Source: Azospirillum sp. TSO22-1
GTDB taxonomy: Bacteria > Pseudomonadota > Alphaproteobacteria > Azospirillales > Azospirillaceae
Assembly (NCBI RefSeq): GCF_003116015.1
Contig: NZ_LGQZ01000037.1
Span: 1 to 61,673 of the forward strand
DNA length: 61,673 bases
Direction of reading: 5' to 3'
Both the position numbers and the translations under genes were made by a program. Shown piece after piece: positions 7,970 to 15,693 of this stretch. Below the pieces are notes generated by a model. The model made no database searches. It was not told the DNA's origin and was given only the letters and a program-made list of their open reading frames with translations. Numbering within the stretch: position 1 is the first letter of the stretch; each line of letters opens with the position of its first letter.

Positions 7970-8950
7970 TTAGATAACTTTGTCCGGTATTTGTCTCTTG
8001 TTGAAGTGGGCGTCCAGGTTGTCCAGGGCGCGGAAGCCCATGGCGTTGCGCGTCTCCACCGTGGCGCTGCCCAGGTGCGGCAGCAGGAAGGTGTTGGGCA
8101 GGTCGCGGTAGGCGGGGTTGAGGTTCGGTTCGCCCTCGAACACGTCCAGGCCGGCGGCGGCGATCCGGCCGCTCCTCAGCGCGGCGATCAGCGCCGCGTC
8201 CTCCACCACCGCGCCGCGCGCCGTGTTGACGACGATGGCGCCGCGGGGCAGCCGCTCGATGCGCGCGGCGTTCAGCCAGTGCGTGGTCTCCCTGGTCGCC
8301 GGGCAGTGGAAGGACAGCACGTCGGCGTGCTCCAGCATCGCCTCCGCGTCCGCGTGGAAGGTGCCCCCCTGCTCCAGGTCCTGCGTCAGGCGGCTGCGGT
8401 TGTGGTAGTGGATGGCCATGCCGAAGGCGCGGGCGCGCTCGGCCACCGCCCGGCCGATTCGACCCATGCCGAGAATGGCGAGGCGCTTGCCGCCGAGGTG
8501 CGTGCCCATCAGCTGGGTCGGCGTCCAGCCGGTCCAGGCGCCGGCGCGGATCATCCGCTCGCCCTCCGACGCGCGCCGGGCGGCGCCCAGCATCAGCAGC
8601 AGCGCGATGTCGGCGGTGGCGTCGGTCAGCACGTCCGGCGTGTTGGTGACGATCAGCCCGCGCGCCCTGGCCGCGGCGAGGTCGATGTGGTCGGTACCGA
8701 CCGAGAAGGTGGCGAGGATGCGCACGCTGTCCGGCAACGCGGCGATGGCGGCGGCGTCCAGCCGGTCGCCGGCGCAGCACAGGATTCCGTCCATGCCGGA
8801 TGCCCGCGCTGCGATCTCCGCGCCGGAGAGCGGCGTGTCATCCGTATTAAGCACGGCGCGGTAATCGCGCGCCGCGCGCGCTTCCACCGCGTCCGGCAGC
8901 TTGCGTGTCAACAACAGCGACGGCCGCGCCACAGCGTGCGAAGATTGCAT
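7970..8950 (-). CDS. D-isomer-specific 2-hydroxyacid dehydrogenase (glyoxylate/hydroxypyruvate reductase type)
   Basis: The 326-residue product is an NAD(P)-dependent 2-hydroxyacid dehydrogenase. A Rossmann motif GMGRIG lies near residue 160, followed by HNRSR, whose basic residue after the second strand suggests NADPH use. The catalytic Arg lies in NTARG, the Glu in FEGEP and the His in PHLGSA. The nearest family is D-glycerate dehydrogenase / glyoxylate reductase, which interconverts glyoxylate or hydroxypyruvate with the D-hydroxyacids. The ATG at 8950 is fixed by GGGAGGTG just upstream; the frame stays open further upstream only as antisense to the next gene. It stands alone. Confidence 0.9.
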   Translation of the reverse strand: MQSSHAVARPSLLLTRKLPDAVEARAARDYRAVLNTDDTPLSGAEIAARASGMDGILCCAGDRLDAAAIAALPDSVRILATFSVGTDHIDLAAARARGLIVTNTPDVLTDATADIALLLMLGAARRASEGERMIRAGAWTGWTPTQLMGTHLGGKRLAILGMGRIGRAVAERARAFGMAIHYHNRSRLTQDLEQGGTFHADAEAMLEHADVLSFHCPATRETTHWLNAARIERLPRGAIVVNTARGAVVEDAALIAALRSGRIAAAGLDVFEGEPNLNPAYRDLPNTFLLPHLGSATVETRNAMGFRALDNLDAHFNKRQIPDKVI

Positions 8951-9043
8951 CACACCACCTCCCCGTTCGTTGAAAAGGGCTTGGCGGGCCTTCCGATCCG
9001 CGCCACAACACCCATACTCTTCCAGTGATAGGCCCCAATCACC

Positions 9044-9889
9044 GTGGACGCCACCTTGCGCAACCGCCGATCCGCCGCCCGCATCGCCGCCGCCGCTGTG
9101 CTCGGCGCCCTGTTCGCCGCCACGGTGCCGCCCGCCCGGGCGCTCGATGCCGGCGTGATCGCGGACATCCAGCCGCACCGCGCCATCTACAAGATGTCGC
9201 TGTCCTCGGCGCGCAACAGCTCGAAGGTCAGCGGCGTCACCGGCCGCATGATGTTCGAGTGGGCGGACGCCTGCGACGGCTGGACCACCGAACAGCGCTT
9301 CCAGCTCCGCTTCGTCTATTCCGAAGGCGAGGCGATGAACATGAACACCAACTACACGACCTGGGAGGCGAAGAACGGCCTGCGCTACCGCTTCAACGTC
9401 CTCAAGAAGGTCAACGGCGAGACCGACGAGGACATCCGCGGCGAGGCGACGCTGGACAAGGCCGGCGCCGCCGGCAAGGCCCGCTTCAGCAAGCCCGAGG
9501 AGCAGGAGATGGCGCTGCCCGTGGGCAGCATGTTCCCCACCTCGCACACGCTGGGCATCCTGCAGCACGCCAAGGCCGGTGACCGCTTCTTCAACGCCAC
9601 GGTGTTCGACGGCGCCGACGCCGAGGGCAGCACCGAGGTCAACGCCTTCATCGGCGCGGCCGGCAGCGCCGACGGCGCGCAGGGCGGCGAGCTGACCAAG
9701 GGCAAGAAGGGCTGGCCGGTGCGCATGGCCTTCTTCCCGCTGCACAGCGACTCTGCACAGCCGGAGTACGAGATGAGCCTGCGCCTGCTGCAGAACGGCA
9801 TCGCGGAGTCGATGCAGATCGACTACGGCGACTTCACCATCAAGGCGATCCTGGAAACCCTGCAGGCGCTGCCGAAATCCGGTTGCTGA
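9044..9889 (+). CDS. eipB: EipB family periplasmic envelope-integrity protein (DUF1849)
   Basis: The 281-residue product starts at GTG and has a signal peptide (hydrophobic 10-27, cleavage near ARA-LD at about 33). The mature part (P.RAIYKMSL, FEWADACDGW, RF.LRFVYSEGE, D.T.KAILE) fits DUF1849, the Brucella EipB family, a periplasmic beta-spiral protein needed for envelope integrity. In EipB a conserved disulfide joins an internal Cys and a C-terminal Cys; here Cys77 (ADACDGW) and the very last residue Cys281 match this. It is divergent from the dehydrogenase gene. Confidence 0.88.
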   Translation: MDATLRNRRSAARIAAAAVLGALFAATVPPARALDAGVIADIQPHRAIYKMSLSSARNSSKVSGVTGRMMFEWADACDGWTTEQRFQLRFVYSEGEAMNMNTNYTTWEAKNGLRYRFNVLKKVNGETDEDIRGEATLDKAGAAGKARFSKPEEQEMALPVGSMFPTSHTLGILQHAKAGDRFFNATVFDGADAEGSTEVNAFIGAAGSADGAQGGELTKGKKGWPVRMAFFPLHSDSAQPEYEMSLRLLQNGIAESMQIDYGDFTIKAILETLQALPKSGC

Positions 9890-9991
9890 ACGCCGGTTGC
9901 AAAAGTTTACTCAATTTTGACACAAGTCGGGCAGAGTGGCAGTCATGGTGCGGCCGCTGCCGACGCCTCGGTTTCAGGAAAGGGTTTGCGC

Positions 9992-10216
9992 ATGCGCAAG
10001 AAGCACCACGTGCAGGTCGGGCAGGTCTATCAGGCGGTCGGCGCGGCGAACGGCCGGTCCTGGCGCGTCAGGGACACCATCGACCTCTTCGGCATCCCGC
10101 ACGCCCGCGTCGTCAGCACCGAGGACGAGGGCGACAGCAAGACGCTGAGCTGCCTGATTCTCTCCGACACCGGCTACTACCGCATGATCGAAGCGGCGCC
10201 CGCCGCGGCGGCGTGA
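9992..10216 (+). CDS. Small conserved-type protein of unknown function
   Basis: The product has 74 residues beginning MRKKHHVQVGQVYQAV. The pattern (G-V-Y then short strands RSWRVRDTID, HARVVS, TLSCLIL and GYYRMI) suggests a small all-beta fold. The ATG at 9992 has AGGAAAGGG about 8 bases upstream; the 25 extra residues possible from 9917 are low-complexity and are left out. It follows eipB by about 100 bases on the same strand. I do not recognise a family. Confidence 0.55.
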   Translation: MRKKHHVQVGQVYQAVGAANGRSWRVRDTIDLFGIPHARVVSTEDEGDSKTLSCLILSDTGYYRMIEAAPAAAA

Positions 10217-10239
10217 CCGGATCCTTGCGGGCAACAGGG

Positions 10240-10382
10240 TTTACACGGATTTCACGGATTGGGGCACGGATTACACGGATCTTTTTATGCTTGCGGCGCC
10301 TGCACCTTCCCGCAAGCTGTTGCTGAGCACGAAAAAAGAAAATCCGTGTAATCCGTGCCCCAATCCGCAAAATCCGTGTGAA
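10240..10382. repeat. Long imperfect inverted repeat built from CACGGATT units
   Basis: The left arm (about 10240-10286) and right arm (about 10331-10382) are near-perfect reverse complements over about 44 bases, each made of repeated CACGGATT / AATCCGTG units. The loop holds a second stem (GCTTGCGG near 10289 with CCGCAAGC near 10310), so the whole can fold as a cruciform. It lies between the small gene at 9992 and aspS and encodes no protein. It resembles a dispersed intergenic repeat; the role is unknown. Confidence 0.75.
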
Positions 10383-10399
10383 TTCTTGCCCCAGGCATG

Positions 10400-10434
10400 A
10401 AAAAGCCCCGCTCCAGCGAGCGGGGCTTTTCTTT
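10400..10434. terminator. Bidirectional intrinsic terminator downstream of aspS
   Basis: A perfect 9-bp GC stem (GCCCCGCTC at 10405-10413 with GAGCGGGGC at 10418-10426, loop CAGC) is flanked by an A run on the left and TTTT on the right, so it can end transcription on both strands. It lies about 15 bases past the aspS stop and serves aspS on the minus strand. Confidence 0.9.
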
Positions 10435-10447
10435 GATCCAACCGCCA

Positions 10448-12265
10448 TCACTCCTTCGGCGCGGCGACTTTCGGCTTCGGCAGGTCGAGCTTCAGGTGCA
10501 GCTCGCGCAGCCGCGTCTGGTCCACCTGGGCCGGCGCCTGCATCAGCAGGTCCTCGGCGCGCTGGTTCAGCGGGAAGGCGATGACCTCGCGGATGTTCGG
10601 CTCGTCGGCCAGCAGCATGACGATGCGGTCGATGCCCGGGGCCGAGCCGCCGTGCGGCGGGGCGCCCATCTTGAAGGCGCTCAGCATGCCGCCGAACCGC
10701 GCCTCCAGCTCCGACGCCGGGTAGCCGGCGATCTCGAAGGCCTTGTACATGACCTCCGGCAGATGGTTGCGGATGGCGCCCGAGGACAGCTCCACGCCGT
10801 TGCAGACGATGTCGTACTGGTAGGCCTTGATCTCCAGCGGGTCCATCTCCTGCAGCGCCTTCAGCCCGCCCTGCGGCATGGAGAAGGGGTTGTGCGAGAA
10901 GATGACCTGCTTGGCCTCCTCGTCGTACTCGAACATCGGGAAATCGACGATCCAGCAGAAGCGGAAGGCGTTCTTCTCGATGAGGTCCAGCTCCTGGCCC
11001 AGCTTGGTGCGGGCCTGGCCCGCCAGCTTGGCGGCGGGGCCGGGCTGGTCGCAGACGAAGAACACCGCGTCGCCGTCCTCCAGGCCGACCAGCGTGCGCA
11101 GTTCGGCCTGCGCCGCCTCCGGCACGAACTTGGCGATCGGGCCCTTGCCGCCCGCCGCCTCGAAGATGATGTAGCCGAGGCCCGGGGCGCCCAGTTCCTT
11201 CGCCCAGTCGTTCAGCTTGTCGAAGAAGCTGCGCGGCCGGTCGGAGACCTTCGGCGCACGGATGGCGCGCACCACGCCGCCCTTGTCGACGGTCTGGCGG
11301 AAGGCGCGGAACTCCACGTCGTCACGCTTGAACACGCTGGTGACGTCGGTGATGACCAGCGGGTTGCGCAGGTCCGGCTTGTCGGAGCCGTACTTCAGCA
11401 TCGCCTCGTCGAAGGCGATGCGGCGGAACGGGTAGCCATCGACCGCCGGCTTCGCCTCGCGGCGGAAGGCGCCGAACTCGTCGAAGATGCCGTGCAGCAC
11501 CGGCTCGATGGAGGCGAACACGTCGTCCTGGGTGACGTAGCTCATCTCGAAGTCGAGCTGATAGAACTCGCCCGGGCTGCGGTCGGCGCGCGCGTCCTCG
11601 TCGCGGAAGCACGGCGCGATCTGGAAGTAGCGGTCGAAGCCGGCGACCATCAGCAGCTGCTTGAACTGCTGCGGCGCCTGCGGCAGCGCGTAGAACTTGC
11701 CGGGGTGGTTGCGGCTCGGCACCAGATAGTCGCGGGCCCCCTCCGGCGACGAGGCGGTGAGGATCGGCGTCTGGAACTCGGTGAAGCCCTGGTCGATCAT
11801 GCGGCGGCGCACCGAGGCGATGACGCGCGAGCGCAGCAGGATGTTCTCGTGGATGCGCTCGCGCCTGAGGTCGAGGAAGCGGTAGCGCAGGCGCACCTCT
11901 TCACCCGTATCGGCCTCCTGGTTGACCGGCATCGGCAGCGTCTCGGCCTCGGACTGGACCGTCAGCTCCTGGATCTGCACCTCGATGCGGCCGGTGGCCA
12001 TCTTGTCGTTGATGGTCTCGGGCGTGCGCTTCACCACCTTGCCGGTGATGGTGACGACGGACTCGAGCCGCAGCCGGTCGGCGGTGGCGAAGTCCGGCTT
12101 GGAGTTGTCGATCACGCACTGCGTGATGCCGTAGTGGTCGCGCAGGTCGATGAACAGGAGCTGCCCGTGGTCGCGCTTGCGGTTGATCCAGCCCGACAGG
12201 CGGACGGTGGAGCCGGCATCCTCTTCACGAAGCTGGCCGCAGGTGTGGGTGCGATAGGGGTGCAT
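10448..12265 (-). CDS. aspS: Aspartate--tRNA ligase (AspRS, bacterial type)
   Basis: The 605-residue class II synthetase has an N-terminal anticodon-binding OB fold (about 20-110), motif 2 FRDED (220-224), the bacterial-type insertion domain in the middle, and motif 3 with APGIDR.VMLL near residue 545. It charges tRNA-Asp. Many alphaproteobacteria lack AsnRS and use a non-discriminating AspRS with GatCAB, which I cannot test here. The ATG at 12265 begins [12 protein letters not shown], the normal family start; an upstream extension is not conserved in character. It is divergent from rnd. Confidence 0.96.
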   Translation of the reverse strand: MHPYRTHTCGQLREEDAGSTVRLSGWINRKRDHGQLLFIDLRDHYGITQCVIDNSKPDFATADRLRLESVVTITGKVVKRTPETINDKMATGRIEVQIQELTVQSEAETLPMPVNQEADTGEEVRLRYRFLDLRRERIHENILLRSRVIASVRRRMIDQGFTEFQTPILTASSPEGARDYLVPSRNHPGKFYALPQAPQQFKQLLMVAGFDRYFQIAPCFRDEDARADRSPGEFYQLDFEMSYVTQDDVFASIEPVLHGIFDEFGAFRREAKPAVDGYPFRRIAFDEAMLKYGSDKPDLRNPLVITDVTSVFKRDDVEFRAFRQTVDKGGVVRAIRAPKVSDRPRSFFDKLNDWAKELGAPGLGYIIFEAAGGKGPIAKFVPEAAQAELRTLVGLEDGDAVFFVCDQPGPAAKLAGQARTKLGQELDLIEKNAFRFCWIVDFPMFEYDEEAKQVIFSHNPFSMPQGGLKALQEMDPLEIKAYQYDIVCNGVELSSGAIRNHLPEVMYKAFEIAGYPASELEARFGGMLSAFKMGAPPHGGSAPGIDRIVMLLADEPNIREVIAFPLNQRAEDLLMQAPAQVDQTRLRELHLKLDLPKPKVAAPKE

Positions 12266-12404
12266 GGGTCGAGCTGCCTTGGGAATCGATGGTTTCCGCG
12301 CGGAAAATGGCCGCCAGAGCACACCGGGAGCGCGGGAATGTCAAGGGTGGGAAGCGTGACGCCCCCCTTTCCCACCGCCCGCGGCTCGTGTATGTAACGC
12401 GGCC

Positions 12405-13568
12405 ATGACTCTCATCACCACCACATCCGACCTCGCGGCGTTCTGCCGCGACCTCGCGGGCGCCGACTACATCACCGTCGACACCGAGTTCCTGCGCGAG
12501 AAGACCTTCTACCCGCAGCTCTGCCTGGTGCAGGTCGCCGGGCCGAAGTCGGCCGCCGCCATCGACCCGCTGGCCGAGGGGATGGACCTCGCGCCGCTGA
12601 TCGAGCTGCTGAACGATCCCGCGATCCTCAAGGTCTTCCACGCCGCCCGCCAGGACGTGGAGATCTTCTACCACCTCACCGGCAAGATCCCGCACCCGCT
12701 GTTCGACACGCAGGTCGCCGCCATGGTCTGCGGCTTCGGCGACAGCGTCGGCTACGAGACGCTGGTCACCAAGCTGGCCGGCGCCCGCATCGACAAATCC
12801 AGCCGCTTCACCGACTGGTCGCAGCGCCCCCTGACCGACCGCCAGTTGCAGTACGCGCTGTCCGACGTCACCCACCTCCGCCCCGCCTACGAGAAGCTGC
12901 GCCGCCGCCTGCACAAGACCGGGCGCGAGCACTGGCTGGAGGAGGAGATGGCGGTGCTCACCGACCCCGCCACCTACGAGTCCGACCCCGAGACCGCCTG
13001 GATGCGCCTCAAGGTGCGCACCAACAAGCCGCGCTTCCTGGCCGTGCTGAAGGAGCTGGCGGCGTGGCGCGAGCGCGAGGCGCAGCGCCGCGACCTGCCG
13101 CGCTCGCGCGTGCTGCGCGACGAGGCGATGCTGGAGATCGCCGCGCACGCGCCGACCACCGTGGACGACCTCGCCCGCACCCGCGGCATGGGCCGCGGCT
13201 TCGCGGAGGGGCGCCAGGGGGCCGACGTGCTGGCCGCCGTGCAGCGCGCGCTCGACCTGCCGGAGTCGGAGCTGCCGCGCCTGGAGCCGCGCGAGGAGCC
13301 GCCGCAGGGCATCGCCCCGATCGTCGAGCTGCTGCGCGTGCTGCTCAAGATGAAGTGCGACGAGAACCATGTCGCCAGCAAGCTGGTGGCCTCGGCCTCC
13401 GACCTCGAGGCCATCGCCGCCGACGACGACGCCGACGTGCCGGCCCTGCACGGCTGGCGGCGCGAGATGTTCGGCAACGACGCGCTGGCTCTGAAGCACG
13501 GGCGAATCGCGCTGGCGATCCTCGATCGCCGGGTGCGCATCGTCCCCACCGAGGTGGTCGAAGAGTAG
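12405..13568 (+). CDS. rnd: Ribonuclease D
   Basis: The 387-residue 3'-5' exoribonuclease has DEDDy exonuclease motifs: Asp26 and Glu28 in TVDTEFL, Asp84 in ARQDVE, and Tyr150 and Asp154 in YALSDVTHL. An HRDC domain follows at about 205-285 (LAAWREREAQRRDLPRSRVLRDEAMLEIA region) and a second HRDC-like part at the C-terminus. It trims tRNA precursors and other stable RNA 3' ends. Length is normal. It is divergent from aspS with about 140 bases between, and is followed by a hairpin at 13573-13590. Confidence 0.94.
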   Translation: MTLITTTSDLAAFCRDLAGADYITVDTEFLREKTFYPQLCLVQVAGPKSAAAIDPLAEGMDLAPLIELLNDPAILKVFHAARQDVEIFYHLTGKIPHPLFDTQVAAMVCGFGDSVGYETLVTKLAGARIDKSSRFTDWSQRPLTDRQLQYALSDVTHLRPAYEKLRRRLHKTGREHWLEEEMAVLTDPATYESDPETAWMRLKVRTNKPRFLAVLKELAAWREREAQRRDLPRSRVLRDEAMLEIAAHAPTTVDDLARTRGMGRGFAEGRQGADVLAAVQRALDLPESELPRLEPREEPPQGIAPIVELLRVLLKMKCDENHVASKLVASASDLEAIAADDDADVPALHGWRREMFGNDALALKHGRIALAILDRRVRIVPTEVVEE

Positions 13569-13572
13569 GATC

Positions 13573-13590
13573 GGGAGGCTCCGGCCTCCC
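13573..13590 (+). terminator. Hairpin after rnd, likely terminator
   Basis: A perfect 7-bp stem GGGAGGC (13573-13579) / GCCTCCC (13584-13590) with loop TCCG starts 4 bases after the rnd stop. The downstream tract CTTCCGTTAA has only a weak T content, so efficiency is uncertain. Confidence 0.55.
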
Positions 13591-13677
13591 CTTCCGTTAA
13601 GCAAAATGACCGGCTGGAGGTGGCGCGGTGCATGATTGCGCCCGCAAACTAGGAAAATTTGATTGGTAATTCCTATG

Positions 13678-13703
13678 TTAACCACGCTTTAATGCCTTGT
13701 TAA
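13678..13703 (+). promoter_or_regulatory. Tandem CtrA-type sites upstream of the EAL-like gene
   Basis: Three TTAA tetramers at 13678, 13689 and 13700 are each separated by exactly 7 bases, giving two overlapping full TTAA-N7-TTAA boxes, the consensus for the alphaproteobacterial cell-cycle/motility regulator CtrA. They lie 120-145 bases before the ATG at 13823 in an unusually AT-rich intergenic stretch. Binding by CtrA is inferred from the pattern and from divK/pleD on the same contig. Confidence 0.6.
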
Positions 13704-13822
13704 AGATACCTAAGCGTAACATACCCGAGCGGTATTGGGTTCGAGGGGCGGCCCGCCGCGGATGATCGTTGCGGTCCCCACCGGGGCAAGGTAAACGAGA
13801 AAGCGGTCTGGGGGACTTCTGG

Positions 13823-15118
13823 ATGAGCAGTTTTCGCGGCAGGCCGCCGGTCGGCAGAGACCGGGTACGCCTCTCCACCTCGGAGAAGCAGCAGGCCGTC
13901 GCCGCTCAGCAGGAAAAGGGCCCGGTCTTCGACAATGACAAGCTGCTGAACCTGCTGCGCTCGGCCAAGAGCGAGCTGCAGGGCATGCGGCTCATCCACA
14001 TGCACCTGTCGCTGCTGAAGGACAAGGACCCGACGGCGCAGATGGTGGTGCGCACCATCATCCAGGAGCTGGGGACCAAGGCGTCCTACCTGCAGTCCTT
14101 CAACATCTCGAACGGCGACGTCATCGTCCTCTACAAGGGTCTGAAGCTGACCGGCGTCACCGACGTCTGCCAGAAGGTCGAGCAGGTCTTCCTGTCGAAG
14201 ACGACGCTGACCGGGCCGAACCCGTACAAGGAGTACTCGCTCTACTCGATCATGGAACTGGCGTTGAACTTCATCAACGTCATCCGGTTCGTGGAGGAGC
14301 TGGCGTCCGGCGAGTCCGGCACCGCGGTCGCCGAGACCAAGCCGCCGATCACGCTGGAGGAACTGGGCAAGCTCGAACGCTCGATGCAGATGTTCGACCT
14401 GTCGCCGTTCCTCTTCAACCAGGCGATCGCCAACCTCGACCCGACGGCCGAGGACGAGATGGCGTACTTCGAGCTGTACATCTCGATCAAGCTGCTGCAG
14501 GAGCGGCTGTGCCCGGAGTATGACCTGACGGCCAACAAGTGGCTGTTCAACTACTTCACCGCCAACCTCGACCAGTCGGTGCTGCGGGCGCTGAACCACG
14601 GCCTCAGCTTCATGCGCGGCCGGCGCATCGGCATCAACATCAACCTGTCCACGGTGATCTCCACCGGCTTCATCAAGTTCGACGAACGCCTGCCCATCGA
14701 CTTCCGCGGGCAGGTGGTGCTGGAGATCTCCAAGGGCGACCTGATCGAGAACCTCCAGCTGTTCCAGGAGGTCGTCGACTTCGCGCAGGACCGCCGCTAC
14801 CAGATCGCGGTGGACGGGCTGAACCCGTTCTGGGTCACCAACTTCGACTTGGAGTACCTGAACGCCGACTACGCCAAAATCTTCTGGTCCAACGACATGC
14901 TGGAGATGGACCCGGCGTTCGAGAAGTACTTCTTCGAGCGGATCGGCGAACAGGACCGCTGCAAGTTCATCCTGGCCCGCTGCGACACGGTGTCGAGCCT
15001 GGTGTACGCCTACAGGGCCGGCATCAAGCTGGTGCAGGGCCGTGCGGTGGACAACATCCTGCGCAAGGGCGTCAGCATCCGCGACGCCATCTCCGCCGCC
15101 AAGGGCATGACGGACTGA
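13823..15118 (+). CDS. Degenerate EAL-like domain protein (probably not a phosphodiesterase)
   Basis: The product has 431 residues. The C-terminal half (about 190-425) has the outline of an EAL domain, but the catalytic motifs are altered. VLEISKGD replaces the Glu-rich E.TE motif, AVDGLNPF replaces DDFGTGY, YAKIFWS replaces the KID lysine-aspartate strand, and ILARCDT replaces AEGVE; QGRAV keeps the closing QG. It therefore probably senses or binds a partner rather than cleaving c-di-GMP. The N-terminal part is helical with no known domain. ATG at 13823 follows GGGGACTTCTGG. Tandem CtrA-type sites upstream suggest cell-cycle or motility control. Confidence 0.75.
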   Translation: MSSFRGRPPVGRDRVRLSTSEKQQAVAAQQEKGPVFDNDKLLNLLRSAKSELQGMRLIHMHLSLLKDKDPTAQMVVRTIIQELGTKASYLQSFNISNGDVIVLYKGLKLTGVTDVCQKVEQVFLSKTTLTGPNPYKEYSLYSIMELALNFINVIRFVEELASGESGTAVAETKPPITLEELGKLERSMQMFDLSPFLFNQAIANLDPTAEDEMAYFELYISIKLLQERLCPEYDLTANKWLFNYFTANLDQSVLRALNHGLSFMRGRRIGININLSTVISTGFIKFDERLPIDFRGQVVLEISKGDLIENLQLFQEVVDFAQDRRYQIAVDGLNPFWVTNFDLEYLNADYAKIFWSNDMLEMDPAFEKYFFERIGEQDRCKFILARCDTVSSLVYAYRAGIKLVQGRAVDNILRKGVSIRDAISAAKGMTD

Positions 15119-15134
15119 GACCGCCGCCCGGCCG

Positions 15135-15689
15135 TCAGCCTGTAGGGTCGGCGGCGACGCGGCCGAAGTTGCGGAAGTCGTGGAAGGCACCCTTGAACCA
15201 CGCACGGCCTCGCGCAGTGCCCTCGTAGCGGAAGCCGACCTTCTCCAGCACGCGGTCGGAGGCGCCGTTGCCGGCGAGCGTCCAGGCCTCGATGCGGTTC
15301 AGCCCGAACACCCGGTGGCCGCATCCGACGACCGCCCGCAGAGCCTCGGTCATGAAACCGCGGCCCCATGCGCGCGGGTGCAGTTCGTAGCCGATTCCGC
15401 CGCATTTCCACGGTGGGATGACGTAGTTGAAGCGCACTGCACCGATGGCGTCACCGGTCGGGCGCTCCACAATGATCCAGGAGCATCCCGATCCAGCGGC
15501 GAACTTGCCCGCCATCTCGCGCACCATCGCCGCCGCCTGCTCCTCCGTCGGTGCGTCGGGCCAGTTTGAAAAACGCGTGACCTCCGGCACCGACAGGATC
15601 GCATGAAAGATCCCCGCATCGTCCGGCGTGACGGCGCGCAGGGTCAGGCGGTCGGTTGACAGCGACGGGAATTCCGCGGGAACATCCAT
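15135..15689 (-). CDS. GNAT family N-acetyltransferase (RimJ/RimL-like)
   Basis: The product has 184 residues with the layout of RimJ/RimL-type acetyltransferases: TDRLTLRAVTPDD at the N-terminus, an I.Y.L.P..WG.G..TEAL stretch at about 107-130 that forms the acetyl-CoA pyrophosphate loop, then RIEAWTLAGN.AS.RVLEKVGF. Such enzymes acetylate protein N-termini or small amines; the substrate cannot be told. It converges with the EAL-like gene and ends 4 bases before... that is, it starts 4 bases from the ppx stop, so it may be the last gene of the ppk-ppx transcript. Confidence 0.88.
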   Translation of the reverse strand: MDVPAEFPSLSTDRLTLRAVTPDDAGIFHAILSVPEVTRFSNWPDAPTEEQAAAMVREMAGKFAAGSGCSWIIVERPTGDAIGAVRFNYVIPPWKCGGIGYELHPRAWGRGFMTEALRAVVGCGHRVFGLNRIEAWTLAGNGASDRVLEKVGFRYEGTARGRAWFKGAFHDFRNFGRVAADPTG

Positions 15690-15693
15690 ACCG

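Noticed and set aside
10397..12397. Long open frame antisense to aspS
   Set aside because: Mirror frame of a conserved gene with no family features of its own.
13591..13822. Riboswitch in the AT-rich leader of the EAL-like gene
   Set aside because: No c-di-GMP riboswitch core or other known aptamer pattern; the TTAA series explains the AT content better.
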